From contig NC_087066.1 in assembly GCF_963678635.1 (NCBI RefSeq), positions 61,350,875 through 61,414,874 on the forward strand: a stretch of DNA of 64,000 nucleotides, read 5' to 3'. Positions 53,772 to 64,000 of this stretch are shown piece after piece. The notes under the pieces are model-generated. The model saw only the letters and a program-made list of their open reading frames with translations, searched no databases and had not been told where the DNA came from. Each line of letters opens with the position of its first letter. Positions within the stretch are counted from its first letter, which is position 1. Source of the stretch: Symsagittifera roscoffensis. Taxonomy: Eukaryota > Xenacoelomorpha > Acoela > Convolutidae. The position numbers were made by a program, and so were the translations under genes.

Positions 53772-55000
53772 CTTGACTAATTGTTGGAATTGACAAATTT
53801 ATGCTTTTACAAAATCGTTTATAGATCATTTCACTACAGAAACTGGGAATGAACTAAGTCGAAGGGGGAATATCCTTTCTAAAAGAGGTATCAGGCAGAA
53901 ATATGAAAACTTCTAAAACTGATCGAAAATATAGTGGTTAGCATGTATAGTTCAGTTATTTTCAACTTTTTCCCAGCTATCTCACAGAAAATGAAATCTT
54001 TAGAAGAAGAAACAGCTTGTCCCAAAATGTAAAACCGATCCTAATAGAACAAATTTTTCAAAAAACTCATTTAAAAAATCTCCCAGTCTAGAGATTGAAT
54101 TATCCCAGCTTTTTCAGAATGGCGAGAACTCGAGAATGAAAGAACCAGGCTCTTTAGAAAAACGTAAGCTATGTCTGGGAAAACTGCGAGAAAAAATATC
54201 AGAATTTCTAAATTCAACTGAAAGAAAAATAGCTGAAAACGCTACAGATTTAGCAACAGATTAGCTTCTCGTTTGCTTACAAATGAACTATTACTACAAA
54301 AAAAAATTTCGCTGAAATGATTGACAATACGAGGCCAAACTGTGCACTGGATAGGCGCACAATTTTGTGTCTGTATGTTCCTGAATTCCAGAATCAAGGC
54401 TTTAAACATGTTGAAATTTTGTTGGAAAAATCAAAGAGAATGAAAGAACAAAAGAAGAACAAAGGGAACGTCCTTGTTCCGGAATCCGCTTACAATTCAC
54501 AGCATGCACAGTTTGGCCTCGTAATGGAGGTTGAAAAACTTTTCAAAAATACGAAGTAATGCTTCAGTTTGCTAAGACTTCATCAACATGACAAGAAATA
54601 AGCTGAAAAAAATGCATGATCGAATCTGAAAAAATTGTTTAATCTAACAGAAAACAGTTTATGAGTTATGTCCAGGAGTTATGTCCATGATCGCAGCTCT
54701 CTGTAGAAAATGGACAGGAGATGTTCCTAATGAAATCAAATGAAACTTAACTTTCTCCAACAATCAGAAAAGTTGTGAGTAATCAAGCAACAACCTTGAG
54801 GTACTGTGTATTTTTCGTAAGACTTACTGGAAGCAAAAAATAAATAGATTGTTTTTAAATCTGAAAAAAAATTGGAAAGAGCTCGACGAACAGCAGCTGC
54901 TATCTGAAAAAAAAAGTTTCCAACATAAGAAAATGGTTTAAGAAGAAAAATTCAAGCCAATCAAAATCTTCCAATAATGAGTTCACTTCCTTTTTGTGTT
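53772..55000. other. Receptor 3' flank
   Basis: Probable 3' UTR followed by intergenic sequence. An AATAAA occurs at 54839-54844; nearer signals were not evident. The stretch 54340-54560 is the repeat related to 13868-14040. Confidence 0.4.
54340..54560 (+). repeat. Dispersed repeat related to 13868-14040, with an open frame
   Basis: The same phrase order as at 13868 (AGGCGCACAATTTTGTGTC, CATGTTGAAATTTTGTTGG, GTTTGGCCTCGTA). Here a frame from 54317 to 54559 stays open (80 residues, LDRRTILCLYVPEFQNQGFK), while the 13.9-kb copy is broken. This hints at a coding ancestor. Confidence 0.6.
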
Positions 55001-55007
55001 AGTCAAG

Positions 55008-55290
55008 ATGATTCATTATGTTTTCTTCATTTTTCTCTTAGTCACAAGATCAGCTTCAATTTTCTTTGTCTGATCAAATCGCTCTTCTGTTCAAAATTGT
55101 ACTAAGAAAAGTTACTCGTCATATTTATACTGGACTTGCAAAAAATTTAACAAGACTTTGGACAATTGGTTCCAAAACTCCTACAAAGGAAGAATTTACT
55201 TTAAATTCTTCCTTTTGGGATCAGTGCTATTCTGAAACTCCTTTCTGGCAAAGAATCTGCTATGGATTTGGATCTTGCCAACTGCAATAA
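55008..55290 (+). pseudogene. Possible small secreted protein, frameshifted
   Basis: An ATG at 55008 opens a signal-peptide-like MIHYVFFIFLLVTRSASIFF. One frame over, from 55066, the reading continues SDQIALLFKIVLRKVTRHIY, then Cys-containing ETPFWQRICYGFGSCQLQ and a stop at 55288. A single-base shift near 55065 would separate the parts. No family is recognised. A perfect 14-bp inverted repeat lies inside (55185-55215). Confidence 0.25.
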
Positions 55291-56929
55291 AAGTATGATG
55301 TAGCAATATACAATAGAAGACATGTTTGTGTCACGATCAAGAAGTAAAAACTTCTGCTACTTTTTCATCAAAACAGACATGCTGCTGTCTCTCAATTTGT
55401 TTCATTTCAGTTGTCTTGAGTAGTTTGAAGCATAGTTCAAAGTAGTTTTTTCCCTTGTAGGAGTTTGGACCTAAAAATTTCATTTCACGTTTTAAAAATT
55501 CAATATAACTGAGACTGGTTTTTTCGTGAGTATTTTTTTTTGAATAAAAAATTAAGCATATCAGAGGAAATTTGATTTTGTGTTTAAGAGAAAAGGGAAG
55601 AAAACATTATAAGTCATCTTGATTAATGCAGAAACTAATTAGGTTCATTTATGGAATGTTTTGCTCAAATAATCTGAATCAAGCAATAGTGTAAACCTGA
55701 TTGTTTTTGTTGAACACATATTTTAAAATGGGAACAAATCTTTCAGATGGCATCTGTTTTTCGTACATTTCGTTCCATTTTTGTCAAGTTTTAAAACAAT
55801 CTATTTTTTGTTTCTATTTAGTCTTAAGAAAATTACAAGTACCTCAAGTTTATTGCCTGAATAGTCACAATTTTTTTTGTTCGTTGGACACCTGCAGATT
55901 CCTTTGGTTGTAAGAGGAATATCTCTTAGCCAAATTCTACAGATGCTAGATAAATTTCATTACATATAATTTCATCAATTTAGCCGAGCAGCTCATCACA
56001 ACTAAGGATAGAAAGAAGCCAACAAAAAACTCAGTATGCACAAACAGCTTCATTTTGTAAGCTCTGATCAAAATTGTGATTTCTGAAAAATTTTCAATAA
56101 GTTTCATTTAAATGCGTAAAAAATGCTGAAAAAAAATTGAACTGAACAAGATTTGTACTTTTCTCCAAGTTTCTACTATAAAAAAAACTAATCTAACATT
56201 TTTTCTGGGTTTCAACACTTTTGGTTAGTTTCTGTTAGTTTTCTTTCATTTTTGGAATAAAAAATGCAAAATATCTAAATTGATTAATATTTTTTTCAGT
56301 CTGGTCAATTTGATGATTATAAACACAATTTGTTGTTGAAATCTCTATTGATTGACTTTTCTTATGGATATTTCTACTGAAAAATAAACTTCTCAAACTT
56401 TCTCTAAAAAATTGATAATTTAGTACAAGATTCTAGACATATACAAGTAATGACGTCATTTTCTCTGGTAGAAAAAAAAACTGATACATTCACTGTTTAA
56501 AGGAAAACTGTTGATTCCATTTTGGATTCGATGACAATAATGAATGACAGTATTTGATTTGATCAAATTATTTAACTATTTTTTGATGATTATTCACTTG
56601 TAAATAAAGACCATATCAATTGCCCAAATCTACTTTTTACTTCGTTTCTTCAACAGATTCCAAAAACCATTTTTTAAATTCTTACAAAAAAAAATTGTTT
56701 CAATTTTTAAACAAGATGCAAAATACCCTTCCAACATGTTTCTTACTACTCAGTTTTTTTAACATTTTTCTAAGTCTTGGAACAAATTTTGATTTTGTTA
56801 GCACTTTCTTCAATTTTTGTAATAATTTGTCATCAATTTGTAGTTAAAATACTATTAAAAAAAGGATTCAAGAACATGATATAAACTTACAGAAAAATAT
56901 TTTAAAATCATCCTTCAAAAAGTTGTTGA

Positions 56930-57300
56930 GATGCAGGCAAATCTCATTTGATCTCATTGCAGGTTTTGTTTCCTTTGCTGGTGGGTTTCTCATTGGTTCA
57001 ATCACTGGAATCCTTGCTTCGTGAAACCTACATTTTCAATCATTAAGATGGAGTTGACAGCAGATCCGTTCCCCTCCAAAGAAAACAGGAGTTGAGGACT
57101 GGTTAGAAAGTGTGATTGAGGAATCTCGGAGACCATCCCAATAGGCTCAGCTAACCTTCCTATCATCTGCATTGTTCAATGCTGATTTTCAGTGATAAGG
57201 ACTTGCATCTGGTGATTTTCATTGAAGTTATTCCACATGAACTTAACCATGTGCTAAACTTAAGCTCTGATTTGATGAAAAAATTGATAATTTTTGTGAA
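56930..57300 (+). repeat. Duplicated coding-like unit, copy 1
   Basis: It contains a glycine-rich frame (LIAGFVSFAGG...IGSITGIL), then GVEDWLESVIEESRRPSQ, then FIEVIPHELNHVLNLSSDL in shifting frames. It aligns in order with 58830-59165. The family is unrecognised. Confidence 0.5.
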
Positions 57301-57479
57301 TTTTATAGACATGTAAATACTGATCATATCATTTTCAATGTTTTTAAAAACAAACTTGAATTTTTTCAGAACAATTTCATTTTTGTACTATTTCCTTATT
57401 ATTTTTAAATGAATTAAAGTAGCAAAAATTTTTATTTGGAAAATTTTGAAACAAACTATACAATTTTTTTTTCAAAATT

Positions 57480-57700
57480 TCTCATCAAGAGGTGTCAAGC
57501 AGCTAGCAAACTCTCAACTGATCTGATCGCAGGTCTTGCTTCCCTTACTGGTGGTTCAATTTTTGGTTCAGTTTACAACATCCCCAATCAAAGAATGTCG
57601 CTCAAATGGCAGGTTTTTAGTTGATAATATTGCAGGTTTTGCTTCCATTGCCAGTGGTTCTCTTGTTCATTCGCTTTTTGGACTCTATTTTTAAATCAAC
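57480..57700 (+). repeat. Duplicated glycine-rich unit, partial copies
   Basis: Two successive versions of the same start (LIAGLASLTGGSIFGSVYNI at about 57517; NIAGFASIASGSLVHSLFGL at about 57623), each following an ATTGCAG or ATCGCAG. Confidence 0.5.
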
Positions 57701-58829
57701 CTTCACAATCCGTAGGAAAGCGAAAGTCGTCGACCGGTGCTGCAAAAAAAATCTTTTTTTTCCTCTTGAGTTCTCGCCATTCTGAAAGCTCTAAATTACT
57801 TTGCACACTAGACTTTGGAACCAATCTCAATTTGTAAGTAGTAGATTGTGTGTTCTATTAGGATTGGTTTTAAAAGTTGGAAAACATTTTTTCCTCCAAA
57901 AAGATTATTCATTTTCTTTGAGATTGCTGAGAAAAAAATGAACTGAATTGAAAAACAGAAAGTTTCGAAAAAAAGGAAGTACAATTTTGTTGATTATATT
58001 TAATTTCAGCGAAGTTTTCAGTTTATTTTATTATACTTTTGATCATTTTTTGTCCTTCTTAACTTGAAAAACATTTTGTTCTGTTAAATTATGCTTGGTT
58101 GACTGTTTGCTCATAAAAACTCTTACAATTTACTCCATAGTTCTCATTCACTTGCTTGAAAATACTATAGAATGTTTAATCTGAGCATTCGAGAAGGAAA
58201 ATTTTTTGACGACCTTTTCTCTGTATAAAATTTTCGAGTGTTTTCACTGTTCTAGGGAAAAAACTTCTCAAGTCTCAAAATTCTTTTGTGTATCTTTACA
58301 GCATGTTGCGTTTCTGTTTCACTTTTGACTGTTTCTTGAGGAACCTGGACTTGTAAACACTGATCATATCAAATTTACTATTAACAACTGTTGTATTTTT
58401 CGTTTATTTGAAAATTATGCTAAAACACTCAAATTTTTAACAGATTGCAAAAAAATAATTCTATCATTTTAACAAGATGCAAAAAAAAACATTTCGTTGT
58501 TTTAACAAGATGCCTACATTTTTCATTTTTTCTTGGCAGGATGTGAAAATTTTTTCAGTGCTTTGTTAAATTGTAAAATTGTTCTCAGTTCCGTAATAAA
58601 ACGCTGAAAACGCAAGATGCAAGATGCAAAATTTTTTCACAAATTTTCAATATGCTGCGAGTTTCTTGTCAAGTTTCTCAGATCAAAGTGTGACTTTGTC
58701 AAAACGTTCCAGTTTTTTTTATTAACTTCTTGTTCAAAAAACTTTAGAAAACACTTTTATAGAAATTATAAACCTAACACAACACTTATTTACAAAATTG
58801 TCTTTCTAAGAACAGTCGAGCAGCTGACA

Positions 58830-59165
58830 AATACTAAATTGATCCCATTGCTGGTTGATCTATTGTTGGTTGGCTCACTGAAGTCCTTTGTTCGAAAACC
58901 CCTCCTATCATCAATGAAGATGGAATTATTAGCCCATCCTCCTAAGGGAAACTATAAAAATTGACTGGTTGCGCAACAAAACGTGAATCAGGAACTTTGG
59001 GTTAGTTAAAACCCGACATGCACAGCTAATTGTCTCATCAACCGCATTTTTCCTATTTTTTTTATTGATGAGGACATGCATCTGATGATTTCATTAAAAA
59101 TTCTTCTCGTTATCTCAACCATGTGGCAAACTTGAACTCGGGCATCTATTGGACCAAGAAAACCC
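58830..59165 (+). repeat. Duplicated coding-like unit, copy 2
   Basis: It matches 56930-57300 in order (GATCCCATTGCTGG; CATCAATGAAGATGG; GAGGACATGCATCTG; CTCAACCATGTG). Here a frame reads YLNHVANLNSGIYWTKKTPQ, then NDWRTLMLTYSS and a stop, which looks like the end of a protein. Confidence 0.5.
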
Positions 59166-59169
59166 CACA

Positions 59170-62100
59170 GAATGACTGGCGCACCTTGATGCTCACCTAT
59201 TCTAGTTAAAACTCTACCAAGACCAAAAAATATTTTTTTCTAAAACAGAGTGTTTTGTTTTGTTTTTTTCTTAATCACTTTGAGCGATAGTTTGAAACTT
59301 TCTTAAAAAAAAATTGAGTTAAAAAAACAGGAAATATGAAATAATTAGAGCTGAAAGGAGGCTGATTGACGTTAGTTAGAAGAAAAGGTTTTTATTTTCA
59401 ACGAGTTAGACGCAGCTTCAATTCAATTGCGTGGGTTTAGCCAATCAGTCTAGAGTTTCTTTACATTGTCCAATCATTCTTAATTATCTGTTCAAAAAAC
59501 CTTTTTTGTGATGTCGTATGCCATCTGAATTGAAGTTTCTAACTTTTAAGATTTTTTTTGTCGTTTCCAGCTCTAAAAAAAATCTAATTACAGTTATGTT
59601 TTTCAGGCTGCTGCATCTAATTAGAGAAAAAATTGTCATTTGGGAATATAAATCATCCAAATAAAATATATATACACTAACGAAAGGGCAAGGAAAAATA
59701 AGATAAGTTCTTTGATGTTAAAAGTAAAAAGATTGCCGATATTAAAAACAACAAAATAAATAATTCAAAATAGTATCTCTGCAAGTTTTCTCATCCATTC
59801 AAATAAAACTTTTGAACGAAAAAAATGATGCATTTGGAAGAGATAGTTGAGCTTGCTAACTTTGATGTAGATTTGGGATTAAAGTTCAAAATTGATAAAT
59901 TTTTCAAAGCAATTCTCTGGAAAATGTAATCAAAACCTTATCATGCAAGATGCCGAACTTTAAAAACTATAAAGCACTGGAAAAGTAGTAATTTCTGCAG
60001 AAGATTTTCGACCGAGTTTGGTATCGGGTTAGGGATATAAAAAGTCTTTGATAAATTTTCTTACAAATGTTTGATTACCTCTAAAAATTTTAAAATAATT
60101 GAATTTTATTTTTTGGGGAGGTAAAATTCAATCATAATTTTAAGGATCTCATACGCAATATGTGGATCAACAAAAATCTCTGATAGAAAGATTTCGCTAA
60201 AAGACCTATATTTAGACAAAAAACCTTGTTTTGCACAATAAAAAAATTCCAAAAATTTTAAAGAAAATGAATGTCAACGTCTATTGCATCAAATATAAAT
60301 TAAATGTTTTTTTGTTGCAGTCAATGTCTATTGCGACGTTTATTGCATAAAAAAAATCAATTGTTGTTTTTTTTTTGCTTTTTACTTGTTTATTAGCTCG
60401 AGGAAGTTCAAAATGTTTTTTATAGATTTTTCAAAAATATGAACTCAAAAATTTCGAACAAGAAGGGTGAATCTTCTTTAGAAATGGTCATTTTTGATTG
60501 GTCTATTTTTTTTGAGCTACCGCAAACCAAAACAATTCAAACCTGTTTTTTCTTACTTAAAAATCTTTTGGAGAACACATTTGCAGATATTTCATTTTTC
60601 GTCTTTCAACTTTTGGGAAAATTTAAAATCAGCATAATCATTAGTTGAACGCTTACAAATCTCCCACCTCTGCAGGTTTTTCCATCCAGTCAATTGAGCT
60701 TTTTGTAAAACAAACAAATTACTGACAACAGTAATTGATTCTGATTGTTTTTTTCAATACAACAACAAACAGAAAGTTTTTTCTGATTTCTTTTTTTTAC
60801 CTGAAAAACATTTTTTCCTGAATTTTTATGTCGTGGTTATTTTCAAACTTTCCAGAACAATTTTTTTCGTGTCAGTTGAACTCTAGATGTAAATAGGAAA
60901 AAATGAAATGTACTTTTTTCTTTCAGTAAGATTCTCTAATTAAACAGTTTAACTAATCGTCAATCGCTAATTTGTACGACTCAAACGTCCAAAAACTTAT
61001 TTTACAAAACAAGAGCCAATGACTTTTTTATCTAAAAAAATCAATATTTTTTATTTTTTCGTTTGTCTAAAGTAACTCGAAGAAGCTTAGGACAATTTCC
61101 AAAAAAAGATAACATTTTTGAAAGCTTCATATGTATCTCATATACAAGAAAGCTTGATTCTGATTAGTGGATTTCGTTCAAAAACTGAAACATGTACACT
61201 CATTTCTGATTGATTGATATCCACAAGCAAGCGAATAGATCTAATTATTTTCTGATGTTGTAAAATTAAGAAATTTAAGTCAAACTTTGTTGGAATATAT
61301 ATTTTTTTCAGTTTCTTCCATTTCATATCTTCTGAAAAAAGTTTTTTTACTCCCATTTTATTAGATACCACCACTGAATAGAAACAAGAGAGTTGCATGT
61401 TTGAGTGTGGCAGAGAAAAAACACACAAAATATAGCCTCAGAGAATATTAAACAAAGAGGAGTTTAAGCTATTTTATGAAAAATCTGGAAATTGTTTTAA
61501 AAAAAACAGTTCGATAAGTTGAAAAAAAAAATGTTTCAAAAAGTTTTTATATGGGATAAATCATTCTTGAGTTTATAATTGATTGATTTATTGATACAAC
61601 GTTTCCCTTAAATTAAATTTTTATAGTTGTTTTTCATTTAAAAAACCTTAATAATGATATTAGATGTAGCTGAAAACAGAAATTTGCTTTCAAGGCCAAT
61701 GTTTGCTCAAATTGTCATAAAAAACTTAAAATTTTGTTGTACGAAAAATTCGAAAACATTTTTTTTCTTACAAAAACAAAAATTCAAGCTCCAGGATGAC
61801 AATTCTCAAAAAAAAACTTGATTTAAGAGTAAGATTTTTGCATTATAGCAAGAACTTTGATATTTCTCAGATACTTTATCTATATGAAAGAAGTAGAATT
61901 GAACACAATGCTTTTTTTGTCTTATTACAAACTTAACTTTTTAGACAAAAAGCCGAAGTCGAATCTAGTCATGATTTTTTAAAAGAAAATTTGAGTGGAA
62001 ATGCAATAATAAATTATTTGAATTGAAGTTTTCAATTTTTTTACTCTTACCGGGATAAAAATTCAATGAAAACATTTAAATATTTTGTGTAAACTGAAAA

Positions 62101-64000
62101 AACTGGGACTGCTAATGAGTCTAATTTGATTAAGTTTCACCTTACTTTTTCTAAGAATTTGGTTGATTATACAATTTCGTTCGAGTTTTTGGAAGATTCA
62201 GCTATATTTTAGCTTGATATCAACATAGTGTTAGCAAAAATGAGCAAACAATTTAATAACTAGAACACTTCAAAAAACATGTTACACTTAAATTAAGATC
62301 AAAATTTATTTTAGTTCAAACTTTTGAAGGAAAAAAGAAAAAGAAAACGCTTTTTATAGCAAAAACGACATAAAATGTTTTTTTTTCAACCATGATTTAT
62401 ATATAATGTTTGTTTCGTTCCACCCTCGAAAAAAAACATAAAGGTATTTCAATTAGACAAAAAGCAAAAAATAATAAGCCAAAACTTGCAGTTTTTGCAC
62501 AAAATTTCGTTGAAACTCCAAAGCTAATTTCACATATATACAACTCGCGTCTCTTTGATTTCATTCGCCGTATTTATAGATTTTAACCCTGAAAAAAATC
62601 TTAGGACGTCGGCTTTGTGTTGAACTTTTTCTTACCAGAATCTTCCAAAAAAATTCGAAAAGAATCTTCCAGCAGTAACTTCAACCCCATTTACACCATT
62701 TATGCTTCACTTTGTCCCAAGTCCCAAATGCAGAATCACCTCTAGAGGCTACCAAACATCACCAGTAACAACTTTGATACAGGCTATAATCAGCTTCTTC
62801 GATAGCTGTTCAACAGTACGCAGAATTTTTGCAAGTCAAATTCATTTGTATTGATACTAGGTAAAAATCTTCTTCAATAAGGTCGATATTTTCACTTAAA
62901 CATAAATCTTTTGTTTCTATCTTAACTAGTGTCTCTGTTTGCAATAAATGCAATAAATCATCCTTATCAAATTAAAATTTATAGCTGTTCTAATTATCCA
63001 CTCTAAAGAAAAATTCTCTACAGGTTGACAAAAAATTTTTTCAAATGAATTGTAGGCCAATAAGACTCTTGCGCACTTCAAAATAAAGCTGGTGCTTGTT
63101 AAGCAAACTGATGTTCTTATTTTTTTTCAATAAAATGTTTTTTTTTTGTAGAAAGCAACAATGTTCTTAGTACTTAATTGATTTTAAAAACAAAAGACAG
63201 CAAGCAGGGGATTTTGATCGCAAATCTGGTTCTTGATAAAAATTAACAACCTTACAAACAAGTCAGAGATTTGTTCAGATATTTTTCAAGACCTTCGTTT
63301 GAGCTGTTGGAGTTCAAACGTGAAGCGAACAGAGCTTATAGTTTTCAAAACAAATGTCTGCGGTACTAGAGATTGTTTTTTTTTCTAAAAAAAACATTGG
63401 GGTCTTTTTTCCACTTCTCTGGCCCCATTACTTTAAATTTCATTTTTGAAAAATTTGACCCCAAGAAAGTGAGGATTTTAGCAACTCCAACAACGAAAAT
63501 CCGCAGATACTACACAGTTCAAACTTTGTTTATTTTTTGATCTGATAGATCATAAACAAATAGTAAATGGTAACAAAGCAAAAGGACGCGTTGTATTGCT
63601 GCTCGTGCCAAAAAACTTGAAACCAAAGCTACGTCAAGATTTAAATTGGCTGCATAGAAATAATTTTGCAGGCCACAAATATCAATTAGATTGATTATTT
63701 TGAGACAACTGTTATTGTCCGTAGCACTGCTCAGAAACAAAGATTAATCATTCAGTTCTAACCTGAGTGAAGCATGAAACATCATAAATAACACAAAAAC
63801 TTCAAAACAGAAGAGCCAGCAGAACTTCTTTCCAATAAATTTTTGTTTGGATAAGAAAGAATGCAGGTATCCTAAACTTTAAGTTGTTATCACTAGGCTA
63901 TATCTGGACCAAAAACCGAATTTTCTTTTTTTTCCTCTTTTTTTTTCACAAAAAAAATAAAAGTTTTTAATTCTTTTTTGTCACTACTGTGAAATGCAAA
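59170..64000. other. AT-rich region without recognised genes
   Basis: Short open frames (60439-60648, 61428-61138, 63740-63519) have no recognisable domain or splice context. No clear repeats beyond A/T runs were seen. Confidence 0.5.

Overview
The window is a piece of an AT-rich invertebrate animal genome. Coding DNA is sparse and split by GT-AG introns of up to 17 kb. There are many transposon families and a tandem satellite, and a 200-N scaffold gap lies at 52980-53179. No bacterial-type operon, rRNA or CRISPR array is visible. The species cannot be named from the sequence. The one clear host gene looks like a Cys-loop (nicotinic acetylcholine receptor-like) subunit, which fits an invertebrate animal, perhaps a lophotrochozoan.

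Main gene: seven exons on the + strand between 17131 and 53771 join in consistent phase. They encode a signal peptide, the extracellular ligand-binding domain with the 13-residue Cys-loop, the start of TM1, then (after the N gap) the end of the M3-M4 loop and TM4. The pore region (rest of TM1, TM2, TM3) is not present in the visible bases and must lie in or around the gap.

Layout. 1-5850: a decayed Ty3/gypsy retroelement (+) with protease, RT, RNase H and integrase remnants, followed by a gag-like ORF. 7773-11578: minus-strand decayed viral glycoprotein/env-like coding DNA followed by a second unrecognised ORF. 11.5-17 kb: a directly duplicated repeat, a palindromic minisatellite and a hAT-type MITE. 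17.1-34.2 kb: intron 1 of the receptor, holding three hAT/Helitron-type repeat families, a LINE fragment, an 11-site TAATNNATTA cluster, a MULE transposase fragment (minus) and a 4.4-kb satellite of about 210-bp units. 34.3-40.6 kb: exons 2-4 with more MITEs; exon 4 appears to take its splice acceptor from a MITE terminus. 41.0-46.6 kb: a second, internally deleted Ty3/gypsy element inside intron 4. 48.5-49.2 kb: an isolated exon resembling the C-terminus of a histidine acid phosphatase and a candidate minus-strand exon. 50.6-53.8 kb: exons 5, 6 and the last exon. 55-59.2 kb: diverged duplicated coding-like remnants of unknown family. 59.2-64 kb: AT-rich sequence in which no gene was seen.

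Apart from the receptor, almost everything recognisable is mobile or viral DNA in various states of decay. The receptor's large introns account for most of the window.
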